From positions 124,001 through 188,000 of the forward strand of contig JAODUP010000317.1 in NCBI GenBank assembly GCA_025642065.1: a stretch of 64,000 nt of DNA, written 5' to 3'. Positions 33,721 through 46,312 of the stretch are shown here, piece after piece; positions within the stretch are counted from its first letter, which is position 1; each line of letters begins with the position of its first letter. The notes below the pieces were generated by a model. The model searched no databases and was not told the DNA's origin. It was given only the letters and a program-made list of their open reading frames with translations. Made by a program: the position numbers and the translations under genes. This DNA is from Paralvinella palmiformis. Its lineage: Eukaryota; Annelida; Polychaeta; Terebellida; Alvinellidae.

Positions 33721-36455
33721 TCGAGGTCTTTTAATAATTTCAGTTAATAAATATAGTTATTATAAGTAGGACATCACTCGTACAATACGTCATCTTGAGG
33801 CTGCCTATATACGTGCTAGTAGCTATAGTTCTGAGCCTCCTAAAATAAGTCTGTCCAGTTGATAGAACAGTGAACTTGGCAGTCAGTGATGGGACAAATA
33901 AATGCCAGAACATGGGACAAATTCAGTTTAAAATAAGTTACATACGAGATATTTTATTTCTTAGGAAATATTTGGGCTATAGAGAATCAGAAAATTTTAA
34001 CCTTTTTTGGAATGTTTTAATAAAAACAATTTTAATCGTGCATGCAGAATTTAATTTTTTTTAAATTATTATCAGTATATCTTATTTTTATCTGATCTAG
34101 ACAAAGCAAACATTTAAATGTGTTTAAATATTTGAATATTAGAACTGCAATCAAGTTTGAGATCCAATAATAATAGCTTCAAAAATTGTCTGAAACTAAT
34201 ATTTTGATGTACATGCCAACTAATTCCATGAACATTTAAACATCGGTTTAAATGAGTCCCATTACTTTATGTAAGTTGTGTGCAGGCCTCCATTGACTCG
34301 ACAAAACTTCCACTTTTATAAGGAATATTGCATACATGATTCCTAAGCCTACAAGCTCGTTCGTCCTAACTTCTGTCTATCCAATGTCTTGAAACATCTC
34401 CATGTCACTTGTTGAAATGAATCAAGACCCACTTAGATTGTTATCGGGTCATTCTGTTTTGGGTTCTACTTATATATATATATATATATATATACCTTAA
34501 TAAACACTTAAGAATTAAGAATAGCTGTGCTAAATCATTATTGGCGTTGTAACAGCACCTTGTATACCAGCTTTTTCTTTGTATGCTTATTACATACAAA
34601 AGTCATTCAAAGCCCATCCACATGCATAGGGAAATTTTCATTTTTTCACAGACACGAATAAATTAAGTAACATGTATATATTTAAACGGGGGAGAATATA
34701 ATTAGTTTTTGAGATAAATGCAGCTTTACCTCTAATTAAGGTGTGCGTTATCCTGTTCTTAGTCCATTATGTAAATCAATAGTCTTATTAAACACACACA
34801 GTATGCTGTTTTAACAGATTTTATCTTTAATTGTGCTCGAATGATCTCTTTAGAATGAAATTGCTGACTGCCATCATCAAATTATTCCAGTGCTCCAATT
34901 ATATGGTTTTGTCCATGTCCAGTCTACCACCATCCAATCTACGTGTTAAATATTACCAACCAAGACTTTTCGACCAAAGAATATTCCATGGCACGGACAT
35001 CGTTCAAACTCTTCATATTGTGTTCATCTGGCATCTCCAGTCAGGCTCTTGGGAAGTTTGCCACCAATGACCGAACAAGGAAAATCTTAGAAAGGATAAA
35101 AACGATACAGTTCCAGGAAATTGTAATTTTTATAACAAACATCTCAACATTATAGATTCTTAGATATAAATAATTCATGTTACTAGTTACATTCTCTAAG
35201 TAGTCTAAAATCAGTTGATACTGATGATAGGGTCTTATTAGCTCTGCTAAATCTGTGTCGTTCAACAGTATTGTCAAATCATGTCAAAAATATAACTAGA
35301 ACCATATATATATATATATATATATATCCAATGCAAATTACCCGTGAAATAAAAAGTTACACGCAGATTGTTACAAGATCTAGATGATTTATTTGTCATC
35401 TTCTGTTACACTAATAAAAAATGTTAGTATTTGTGAATATGATACATGTTCAATTACTATTATGTATAATAATACTGTACATCAAATCCTGGAATTCCCA
35501 GGATACGATGTCATCATTTGGAGTAAAATACCGTGCACTGCAACAGAACAATCATACCCAAGTATGGTAGTTATGAGGTAAAACTGCCAACTAAAACATG
35601 TATTCAAGTAAGATATATTACATCCAGAAAACAAGGTTTTCTTTATGGATATTAGATTTCTTTTGTTTTATGATGTTATTACAAAACACGGCTGACATAT
35701 CAACGTGAACAATTCATTCAAAAGTAGTCCCTTTTACTATCACTCACAAGCAGTCTATGTGAAGGTGATCACTGCCTGTTTTATGTCCTCATTGTTATTG
35801 TCATACCACTTTTTATAATTTAATTCAGGTTTAATGTGGTCAACTAATCACAATATTGTGAGACAAAATCCTATGATATATTTCGACTCTTTTGTGGGAT
35901 TAAATCCATAATCCTTGGTGGCTAGAATAGAAATCTGTGCAATTCGTTTAACAGCTACATTTCTTAAAGTAACAAACACTGGGGTAAACAAATAAACATT
36001 CACCACTGACAATATTAAAACAGATATCTTAAAAGACAGTTTATTTCAACTTTATCATGCTAAATATTTTTTTCCATCTTTGGATTAAATGCGATACCCT
36101 GATGATTCTAGACTAGTGTGACAAAATGTTTCATGAATCTTTAATGACCCGCCCAGATAGTTAGTCATTCTTTACAAACAAAATATCTCATCATGACATC
36201 ACTGTGTACTTTGTAGGCCCTAATCACTGAAATAATGTTAACATTAGATACACCTCCATCTGTTGCATTATTTGATTTTATTAATGACCATTTCAGATAA
36301 TTCTTAACAGCTTTTTCTCCCATAATAGTCATATTATTAATAACCTTTTAAAATCTTCACCATAAACTGTTAAAAGTTTACCAAAACTGGAACACAAACA
36401 TAATCTTCGCTGACCAAACTACTCAACTGTAATTTAAACATGACTGCATGATCTT

Positions 36456-36461
36456 TTTATT
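36456..36461 (-). terminator. Poly(A) signal of GFER
   Basis: AATAAA on the minus strand about 140 nt after the GFER stop. Confidence 0.5.
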
Positions 36462-36598
36462 GCGGAGAATTACAAAATGACATCCTTTCCGAGGCGATGT
36501 GAATAAAATACGTAAAATTCATACATATCACAGAACTGATTCAAAGCACACTGGAATATCATATGATGACAACAATTAAGGATAATAATCCACCGCTG

Positions 36599-39041
36599 TC
36601 AATCACAACTTCCATCTTTCCAGCCATCTCTCCATCTTTGATCAACAAGACTGCAGTCATATTTCGATTTTCCGAGCTTCTCGTTCACTTCGTTATGTCT
36701 CCGACACCACCATTGGGACAGAGCCTGGCGTGATGATGTGTCTGGCAATTCTTGTGAGATTCTGTAAATAAAATTCATCAATAAACCCTTTTAGCATCAT
36801 TGGGTAAACGGAATATGTCTGATGCACTTTTTAACGTAGTCATTTTGGTAAATGGATTCCTGGATGCGTAATTATTCAAAATTATTCAGTTTAACTTTTT
36901 AGGTAACCAGAGATATCATGGTTCACACCATTTTTCACTAAACTCAAGCTTTAACTATACATATATACATAATAACTCATGAGAATGCATACATCTCTGA
37001 AGATGTAAAATATATCACCGTATAGCCCTAGGCGTATCAACAGATGTATTGAATCAGTAACTAAAGTCATGCACACACACACACACACACACACCTGGTC
37101 AATAAATCTCTTGAACAGTCATCACATGGAAACAACTTTGCAAAAAGGTGTATAAATTGCTTCATATCTTGTTGTTGCTCTGTGCTTGGTTTTTCTGGAT
37201 AATATGCAGCCATTGTGTGAACAAATGACCAAGTGTTTCGACCAAGCTCCTCTCTGTCTAAGGGACAATCACTTCGCTGTTCTTGTGGTTGATTCTGTTT
37301 CTAAAATGAAATAAAAAAACACTTAAACATTAACCAAATTGAACACAGTACAAGGCCAAAATGTGGTACTAGTTTCTTAAGCAGCAAAGTCTCAAAATTT
37401 ATAAGCACTAATATTAGTTTTACAATGCCATTTATCCCCAGTTAGTAATTATGTTGAAAGGATAGTTCGCCTTCACTTCAACTTTTCACAACTAATACAC
37501 CTATGTTCACAAATGTGTAAATGATCACCCATGTATTAAACAATCCACTTCAACGCACTGATTAATTTACTTTTAATGGCCTGTGGGTGCCGCCATTTTA
37601 AAGCTAAACAGAGACCGGAAGCTCCTGAATGGTGATGTCACTTGAGTGTATCCGGTTGATGTGAAGTCTGTAGAGCCCATACAAAAGCATATGAACAAGT
37701 GTGAGCAAATAATTATTCCAGCGCAGAATGCAATTATCTTGTTAAAATTACACCATGAATGGCATACAACCATATCATTTTGAGCTGGAAGGAACCTTAC
37801 AAGAGGAAGATAATTCAACTATAATTTATATCAGTCTAGAAAGGGCTCATATGAAGTCAGAGCATCTGAGTTTTCTCCTTCTGACCTTCAAATCTGGCTT
37901 CCGATGCAGCCATAAAGGTTGCTCCCCAGTAATTTGGATCATTTCCCTATATCTATGATAACAGGATTTTTTGTGATTATTATTGTAGAAATTTTGGTTA
38001 CTGTTCTAAATATTACATATTTAAGAAATATTTTCTGAGGGTGAACTGTCCCTTTAAACTTATAAACATATCATAATGCATTAAATAATTATTATTTGCT
38101 TGACACTTCAGCATGTGAGCTTATTCTTTTGAATATGGTAGATAATCAAATAAAAAATAGTTTATGTTATAAACAACAAAACTAACATGATGTACTCGAT
38201 TAATATTGCATAAAATAGTACTACGTATATACTAGCGTATAAGTCACACTTTTTATACTCTGAAATCGAGTGCAACTTATACAAGGGTCAGACTAAAAGG
38301 GAAGGTAACATTTGGCATAATTTAGGGGAAAATACAATAATATTGTTTTTAAACTTAATAATCAATATATGACCAACAAACAAATTTTTTAGGTGTTTTC
38401 TCTATTGTCTTTCAAAGCCAAACTTAATTGTGATAACTGCCATTATTATTTAACCCAATGGTCTAATCAGCGACGTGATCACAAAGACGTGTCGGTACTA
38501 TCAAAATATGTCAGCGTGTGCATAATGGTAAATGAGGCCACACAAATCATGACCATAGAAACCACATCAAAGGAAAACGATTACATTGTGTTAATAGACC
38601 CATTGCATGATGACGTCAAAAACCAAAAAACAAGCCAGGCGCGCTTTGCATTGTGGGATTTATAGGGGGTCGTCAATATTTCAATCATGCCAAAAACTAA
38701 CTTATGCATACAGTTTAACTCCGAAAAAGCCGGCACTGTTGAATAATTGTATTCCAAAACTGAAAATCAGATTATAACTATGCTAATTGTCCGTCTGTCA
38801 ATAAACTGTAAATGGGATTTTTTTTAACAGTGTTCGAACATGTCACATATGATCAAACTTGGGGGTCAGTTCAAATTTCTTAATTGGAATTGACGGTCTT
38901 TTCCAATTATGAATTGGAATTGAAAATATTTTAATTAGAATTGAAGTTTCCTACAAAAAAATTAAATCCACAAATTAATTTACCATTTTTACATGTGGTG
39001 TTACCAATATAATGGAACCAAAATGATGTAGAATTTTGGTT

Positions 39042-39075
<34 letters not shown>

Positions 39076-39108
39076 TAGTGTTAACATTGTAAAAATGGTA
39101 AATTAATT

Positions 39109-39146
<38 letters not shown>

Positions 39147-41349
39147 AATTATATCCACATATCTAAGAAACTCCACATATATAACGGGTAAACTCCTGTG
39201 AGGACCAAACTGAGAGATGGGCGTCCAGCTCCACAAAGGTACTTAGTGCATTTTCCCCTAAAATATATCCACATATCTAAGAAACTCCACATATATAACG
39301 GGTAAACTCCTGTGAGGGCCAGATTGGGAGATTGGTGTCCAGCTCCACAAAGGTACTTTGTGCATTTTGGCATTTCCCCCTAAAATATATCCACATATCT
39401 AAGAATCTCCACGTATATAACTGACATGACACTTGTAATTTCCAATCACTTCAAGGGATTTAATCTGATACATCAAACATATTTGGAGTTTTTAGATTTG
39501 GCTACACAACTCAATTCCTTCCCTTATATGTGTTTCTTTACTTTCATTTAAACCAGTTCTACTGATGTTGTATTGTCGGTAACCCCCGCCAGTATGATTG
39601 ATTGATAGGTTACTGTATAAATACTATAATTTTGAGAATTTAATGTAAAACTAACTCATTGCAAATCTCAGTATTTTGTCAAATAAACTTTGACCAATTA
39701 AATTTTGGGTAATTTGCATTCACTAACTAAATACCATTTTATCATTTTGCAAGTATGATAGCTACTTTGTGCCCAATTTGTGGACCATTCTTTACAACAT
39801 CACTATGATATATTTAATATAAATATAATTTCATTAAAGGCACAAAATATTATTTTTCCTACCAATAGTGAGCCTAGATTACATGCTCTGATGCGAGTCA
39901 TCAAGGGTATTAATTATATTTATGCATAACAAATATTTGTTGCCAAATAGATAGATATATTTATTGTGTTTCACTAAAGTTTAAACATAGATTTTTGTCA
40001 ATTATTTTCTGCCACAATAATATATTTCACTATATTTTGGAAAATATATGTGTTGAAATATATGGATTTAATATAGTTATATTAAAAGAATTTTCCATAT
40101 TGCTAGAAGCAGCCAAGAGGTTTTCAATAAAGAAACTGACACAGAAGAAGTAATTAAAAAGTGGCTGAAATGTGCAATCGACCATCAAGGTGGGTGCCAA
40201 AGGTGACTGGAGAAAAAGTAAGGTACGTGTTCTTTTCATTTATAGTCCATGTACTTATCTTAAGTCTATGCTAACCTAATATAACTTAATTGAAGAAATA
40301 AGTAACACAATTGCAAAAGCTCTTGAAAAGTCATTAAAATTTCATTTTGTACCTTACGATACACATTTGTAAAGATAATTTGTCACATGTATTTACCTGT
40401 ACAGTATACAATAACTCTAAACTAATCCAATGTAGTAATAAAAAATACTATTCTACTGGAAAAATTGAGCCTTTCCAACTCGAATTCTGATATATGAAAT
40501 TATTTTTTAAATGAAAAATAAACCTTTAAAAAAATTAATATGTAGTTTTTACGTATTTGTGAGTATGTAGACTATACTTTGAGTGACATTATTGGCAGAC
40601 TGCTCATATGTCCCGGTGGGACTGACCGATTGGTTTGTCGCCATTGAGCCAATATTGGATTGACCGATTGGTTTGTCACCGTTCAGCCAATATTGGACTG
40701 ACCTGATTGGTGTGTCACCATTGAGCTAACATCATACTGACTGGTTTGTCACCATTGAACAGACCATTTGGTTTGCGGCCATTGGATTGACCGATAAGTT
40801 GATCGCCGGTGGACCGACCGATAGGTTTGTTGCCGGTGGATCGCCTGACAAAATTACGTTGGACCGCCGGCTGATGTCGCCGGTGGACCGACGGAGTGAT
40901 AGATGTCGGACTATCGGCACCGCCTGTGACCCTGTCCGACCACGACGTGCTATCTGGGTAACGTGGTACTACAGTCAACAGTGGTAAATTTAATTAACGC
41001 ATATCTTTATTCAACTGTAGTTTAATCACGTAACAGCCTACTTATTTCCTGTATCTAAGAGAAATAAGTAATTATTAACAGATCGTCAATTGTAGATGAT
41101 TATGAATATGATGCAATAATTTATCATTCCATGGCATGGGTCATCATCATGTCATTTTGAGTCTAGGACCAATTAAACTGAACAGTCAAGGTGATGATAG
41201 TAACATAATAAACTACATACTTTTTCGAGGAACTTATGCATAGATCTCATCTTTGCATAAGTTTTAAAGTCGGTACAAATCTTACAAGGCTTTTCATCAG
41301 TTGATTCTCCACCTTCTAACAGGTTATAACCTCTTCGGCTGGCCGCCAT
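36599..41349 (-). CDS. GFER: FAD-linked sulfhydryl oxidase ALR/ERV1 (3 exons, complete)
   Basis: Flavin sulfhydryl oxidase of the mitochondrial intermembrane space. By family it reoxidises the import receptor MIA40/CHCHD4 and passes electrons to cytochrome c or oxygen. Exons: 41221-41349, 37095-37300, 36599-36761, phases 0 and 2, 498 nt, 165 aa. Visible hallmarks: N-terminal shuttle CxxC (CKIC, residues 22-25), [24 protein letters not shown] lining the FAD pocket, active-site CxxC (CDDC, 102-105), and HNEVN (134-138) for flavin binding. The structural cysteine pair 131 and 148 is spaced 17 as in Erv1, and the ending [11 protein letters not shown] is near-invariant in ALR. The ATG has context AATCATGG. 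The frame is open upstream but offers no ATG there, so I chose this start. Intron 1 (3.9 kb) holds repeats and intron 2 is short. AATAAA at 36456-36461 is about 140 nt past the stop. No obvious cleavable presequence is seen, matching CxxC-dependent import. Confidence 0.96.
38222..38680 (+). mobile_element. DNA-transposon/MITE-like element in GFER intron 1
   Basis: Begins with GTATATACTAGCGTATAAG; inner blocks GTCAGACTAAAAGGGAAGG, TTGGCATAATTTAGGGG and GGTAAATGAGGCCACAC match, inverted, the element at 62090-63170. The open frame inside it is not a host gene. Confidence 0.7.
38970..39111. repeat. Foldback: 24-bp perfect inverted repeat with inner hairpin and (TA)n
   Basis: Positions 38970-38993 and 39088-39111 are exact reverse complements. 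Inside, 39014-39024 (GGAACCAAAAT) and 39033-39043 form an 11-bp stem, followed by a TA run. The left flank is related, inverted, to 45640-45770. Confidence 0.8.
39151..39425. repeat. Tandem repeat of about 114-122 bp, 2.3 copies
   Basis: Copies start at 39151, 39265 and 39387 with ATATCCACATATCTAAGAA; the last is partial. Confidence 0.9.
40600..40920. repeat. Degenerate tandem array of GATTGGTTTGTC-like units
   Basis: Units such as GACCGATTGGTTTGTC and CATTGAGCCAATATTGG recur at loose 35-60 nt spacing, shifting to a GC-richer GGTGGACCGACC form. The open frames here ([12 protein letters not shown]) come from the array. In GFER intron 1. Confidence 0.7.
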
Positions 41350-41555
41350 GATTCTGGGAAATACGGGCAAAAGTGACAAGATTGTCACGTATAAATTAAT
41401 GCAATATGCGGAAATAGCGCTTAATTATTTTGCATTTTATTATATGGAAGATATATCCAGACAGGCACACTATTTATATGAAGCGTATAATTTAACTTAC
41501 ATAACTTATTATTTAATTAAAGCAAAACTTTATATATTTTTATAAATTATTTGGG

Positions 41556-41588
<33 letters not shown>

Positions 41589-42234
41589 CTCAATATAATG
41601 GCACAGTTCATTGTTACAGTCTGTATCCAACCGGAAGGTGGTTTGTTCCAAAATGACGTCCACCGTGGGTTGTGAGTGACATTTGATGATGATTTCTTGC
41701 TTTATTCATCCAATCCTATTGCTATGTAGTAATTAACCAACTCGTTTTAATTGTCAGAATACATGTTTAATTCTAAAACAGCTTTATAAGAAGCGTTACC
41801 CAATTATCGTTCTTTTACATACGAATATAGTGACCTCTAGATTTAGTATAGATCTACAGCAGAAAAGATCTAGATATAGATCTACTCACTACTCAGTCAT
41901 ATACTGATATAGTCTTTCTAGAAGTGTTCAAAAGACCTTCACTCAGACTTAGTTAATTAGTTTTACTAGTTATCCCAAATTGTAATTTTGAGTCGTCTGT
42001 TTACTTTTGGTTTAATGTGGACGCCAACAACAACTTAAATAAGATTTATTTCATTGAATGGTTATATCTGAGGTCAAGGACTTTGTACTATACAGTATAC
42101 TCTATACAAGACTATAGTAATATAGAGGATTCTATATGCTTAATGCAGACCCCCAGGCCTAGCTAGACTAGAAAAGAAAAAGGGGCAGGGTGGGAAGAAA
42201 GACGATTATGTGTACGTATGTAATTGAATTATTT

Positions 42235-42510
42235 GCTCTGTCCATCAAGGATCACAGGTTCGATCCCATCAATAGGTTGAAACTTTCCCAGAGATTAATT
42301 TCTTGTCTCATAACATTGTGGGTAGCTGGCCACGTTAAATGGTGCTGCCATCTCCCTAGAATTAATTTTAAAAAGGGGGACGTTAAAGACCCTCTGAGGA
42401 GGTAATACACTCTGGCAGAGACTACCCTAAGTGTTTTTCAGCTCCATCTTTCGTACTCTTACCCTGTGAGTGCTGATGTAGGAGATATTAACAACCACTC
42501 AATAAAAGGA
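42235..42510 (+). mobile_element. SINE family 2
   Basis: Box B GGTTCGATCCCATC, ATTAATTTCTTGTCTCATA, GGGGGACGTTAAAGACCC and TTTCAGCTCCATCTTTCG; aligns with 32790-33065. Confidence 0.8.
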
Positions 42511-42594
42511 ACCACACTGGAAATATGTGCCCGCACTTTCATGTCCTATCCCTGTTTCATGATCATAGATTAAATACAAATAAACTCAATTGCC

Positions 42595-43725
42595 TTTACA
42601 CGTGTTAGCATGTAACGAAGTAAAAGTACTTCATTATTCTGCTTGAGTAGTTTTTCAAGTAACTAGAAGTAACGAAGTATGCTTTCAACTAACTACTTTT
42701 ATTTGTAACGAAGTAGTTTTATTTGTGGTAACGCTACTTTTTACTTCATTACTTTCAGTTACTTCACAATATTTTTGTTACTTTTTTACTCATAAGTTAA
42801 GTGGCCTGATGTCGCTCCATCTAGGGATATTTAATTTTAATAATCAGGTGAATCCATTTGGCAGGCGAACGATGATTGGTTGATGTTTTAAGGCCACTTT
42901 TGTGCACATATTAGGCTAAATGGTAATGAATCAAAGTAAAAAATGAAACACCCGTCAGATATGCCCTCACTGAGATTTGAACTCGGATGTAAGTGATCTG
43001 TGGTCCAATGCTCTTCCAACTAGTTCACAGAGGTACCCATCCATTTGGTAGGACAAGGGTTATTAATACTGTCCAATCACGAGTGTATTAGCATTCCGGA
43101 TTCAGTGCGATCAGTTTGAATTCTATTGTGATTATAGCGGACATGAATGTGGCGAGCAAAGGGGAAATGGGTCCGGGGCAAAAACTGTCGACAGTATATT
43201 TCAATTCTTGTCCAGGAAGGGCTTGAGGTTCATCAAGCGGCAGCTGACTGCAATGCAAGGGGCAACACCTGATAATCAGACCATTTGGATGAAGTCTTCT
43301 TTGTTAAAATGCGACAATTCAGCAGCTCCAATGTAGATTGATGAGTATATGCTGATTCCATCTACAGAGACGATGACAGTTGCAGCATGGCCACTCATCA
43401 AGTGGCTGTTCTTTGAAACAAACACTCCCCTGCATGCAAGTGCCTGATCAGTGCAGCTGTTCATATCTTCAACCCAGTGAGTGCTCGCATTGGCGACACC
43501 AACTTTGAAAAGGGCTTTCTTGAGTGAACTCAAGGTGGCAGCACATGTTCATGTCTGTGAATTTTCTTATCTCTTGTATATGTTTAATTAATTGTTTTTG
43601 TGTTACAATAAATTTTATCTTTTATTTCAATTACTTTAAAAAAATCGTTTTACTTAAGTAGATTTTTACAAGTTTACTTCAACTCAAGTACAAAATAAAA
43701 GTAGTGCAGTCAACCCTGGTATTGA
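42595..43725. mobile_element. Probable non-autonomous hAT-type element
   Basis: The left side is full of AGTAACGAAGTA and TACTTCATTACTT motifs and the right side has TTACTTAAGTAGA and ACTCAAGTAC in inverse sense. Such subterminal repeats are typical of some hAT elements. A SINE is nested at 42866-43038. Exact ends not determined. Confidence 0.4.
42866..43038 (-). mobile_element. tRNA-derived SINE, family 1, with target-site duplication
   Basis: Minus strand box B GAGTTCAAATCTCAG and diverged body. Flanks ATCCATTTGGCAGG (42852-42865) and ATCCATTTGGTAGG (43039-43052) form a 14-bp duplication with one mismatch. Confidence 0.85.
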
Positions 43726-43899
43726 AGCTATGGTTGATTTCAAACAAACTCAGTTGCTTTTACACTTGTTAGAAGTGTGCTATTGAAGTCTTCTAATGTT
43801 GGTTGCTCCAGTTTCTACATCACTCAAGCACCCATTGCAAGACTCCTCTCCCTACTGAAAAGTGACAGCAGTATCTTCCTTTAGCACTCCACCCTATGT

Positions 43900-45175
43900 T
43901 AGTCCTGATTTCACCAAGTCCACTACTGCTCAGAAATCTGCTTTCAATCTAGAGGTTGCCACGTTTTTCTATGCTTGCAATGTCCCATTCAACCTTGTTG
44001 ACCATCTCCAGTAGACAAAAGGTATGTTCCTTATTTCGACCAGGCTACACACTAGCTAGCCACAAGGATATCTACTGGATGAGGAGCTGAGAGGAGACAT
44101 GAAGAAGGCATTGAGTGACAAAACAGCCACCCGTATAGAGGATAGCTGGTCCAACATCCACAATGAATTGGTCATAGCATACTGTCTACAGGTGGAGAAC
44201 AATGTGTATTTCCTTGACAGCCATGACACTGGTTCTATGACAAAGAGCGCTAAAAACTGAAGTCTAGAAGGGTAAGGATGAAATCAGTTATGATGTGAAG
44301 GGTGTAGTTACAGACAATGCCAGGTCCATGAAGAAGATGAGAAAAGACTTACTTAAGCAGAACTCTGACCTCATTATGTATGGGTGTTCAGCACATTGGC
44401 TGCATCTGCTTGGCATGGTACAGAAGTACTTCAGGAACCACCACAAACCCCAAGCCTGGCTCAGTGAGAAGGGTGGTGAGAAGCCTGTTCTGCCTAGCCA
44501 TACCAGATGGTACAGTGAGATAAACATGGTTGAAAGTTTCCTGGCCAACAGATGCTGCTAGATCATCCAAGAGCACGAGAAGCACTTCTCATTCAACAGT
44601 TTGGTAGTTGCCAAGGTGATGGATTACTCCCTCTGCACGAATGGCAAAGACCTTGTTGACCAACTTCGTTGACCAATTGCTTCTGCTCTCGGCAGATGCA
44701 TGGTATTCCTGGCTGGGCCTCCTCTTGGAACCTGAACTCCCCCTTGAGAAAGTTGTCAACAATCAATTTCAAGATGCCATCATGCTCGAGCACCTCACAG
44801 CCTACAAGTTGCACCCAAAGTACAGAGGGGAGAAGCTAACAATAGAGCAACAGCAAGATGTGAGCACATGGCCCTGGCTTCATCACAAGCTTCATCAGCC
44901 ATTCCCTGGCAGCTACTTCTCTGCAGAAGCGATCAACATCTCCCCACACACCTGGTGGCAATGAGCTGCAGTCTGTACTGTTAATCCAGTCTTTGCTGAC
45001 CTGGCACAAAGACTGACAACATCACCAACATCTTCAGCATCAATTGAGTGGGTGTTCAGTACATTCTATTTTGTACACAACAAGAACAGGAATCAGCTGG
45101 GTGTCAAAAAAGCAAGCAAGCTTGTCTTTTGTTACAGCATGCTGCTTGGAATCAAGGACTTGGACTAGTTAATTG
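43900..45175 (+). pseudogene. hAT-superfamily transposase remnant (DUF659 and C-terminal dimerisation regions)
   Basis: Plus-strand fragments in shifting frames: AFNLEVATFFYACNVPFNLV, IEDSWSNIHNELVIAY, DTGSMTKSA, then VVTDNARSMKKMR and YGCSAHWLHLL, and finally SIEWVFSTFYFVHNKNRNQL near 45040. This is the usual order of an hAT transposase. Stops and frameshifts mean it is inactive. Confidence 0.8.
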
Positions 45176-45864
45176 TGAATACTGATTAGTCAAATTGTCT
45201 CAAGGTGACCTGTCATTTTTGTACAAAAAGTCCTGAAATAAAACTAAGATTAAGATTTATTTTTGTTTGTGGTTTGATTTAATATATACAATGTGCATGT
45301 TTTTAAAATAATAATGGAATCTTCTCTGCCTTTTGACAGGGATACCTTTAACTTTTAAGGCATGCTTTACCACTTTAGTGCAGTTTAAGGATGCTTTAAA
45401 CCCAACCCTGATATCAAGGCTTTTGCTGCTTTTAATGAAGGGTTCTGAAGCATTAATAATTATATTCTATACTAGTCTACTAATCTAGGTCAGTAGGTGA
45501 CAGACATGGTGTCAATTCTTTTTTTTTCCAACTCTTTTTACCTACTACTTTTTACCATGAATAGGTACTCGAAGTACCTACTTGGAATACCTACTCTGAG
45601 TAGTTTATATTCCAAACAGGATTGTCATGAAAGAAATATTTCTCAATTAAAAAATTAAATAGTAAATTAATTTGTGGATATTTTTTTGTAGGAAACTTCA
45701 ATTCCAATTAAAAGAATTCCAATTTTTTTTAAATAATCAATTCCGGAATTGAATTGACCCAATGTGTGGTAGGTGAATGTCAGTATGCTGTTTTCTGGCA
45801 GTTCACTTGGGATTGGATACTTTTAAATGTATAGAAGACCAGAATAAATAAACATGTATCTTTT

Positions 45865-46012
45865 AGTGCTAACTCGGTGGAAGCAGATTTCGAGGTTTAA
45901 ATCCCAGTAATATGTGTTTTAGTATGACTTTTCCCAGTGAGTTTCTTCTTCCACGTCCCAGCTGCAACCGTTGTTGAGATTAAGTAAAGCAGTCACTCAC
46001 TCATTTACTCTA
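45865..46012 (+). repeat. SINE-like remnant with (ACTC)n tail
   Basis: Degenerate tRNA-like head with GAGGTTTAAATCCCAG as box B and a short ACTC tail. It lies upstream of the first coding exon of the small membrane-protein gene. Confidence 0.4.
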
Positions 46013-46312
46013 AAGTAGGTTTTAAGTTTGTGTTGTGAGAGCTCATCAAGTCTCACAATCTGCTTTTCTGTGAAATCTTTGACATAGTTTACGAATCAGA
46101 GATATTCTTGTAGATGAATATATTTATTTTGCCGAGTTGCTATTGAAACAACTGACAATGTGGAGTTTTCGCTAATATTTAAATAAAACTCTTCAAGTTG
46201 GTTCCCGGCATTTCTGTTAACTATATGTCCAGTTTAGGTTTATTTCATTACATAGTAAAGCATATACCAGGTTAACTATGTTACTGGATCATTATATTTT
46301 CCAGCCCGAGGC

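Larger units (their letters stand above)
29829..36455. other. Intergenic region between P4HA-B and GFER
   Basis: No coding exon or RNA gene recognised outside the listed repeats. Short open frames at 32137-32361, 34831-35155 and 35384-35581 lack homology, splice context or codon signal. Confidence 0.5.

Noticed and set aside
38393..38665. 90-codon plus-strand gene
   Set aside because: It lies inside a repeated DNA element that recurs inverted near 62.6 kb, so it is element sequence.
41350..41388. Extended GFER N-terminus
   Set aside because: The frame is open upstream but the only upstream candidate is a GTG codon at 41386-41388; the ATG at 41349 has good context and is the normal choice.
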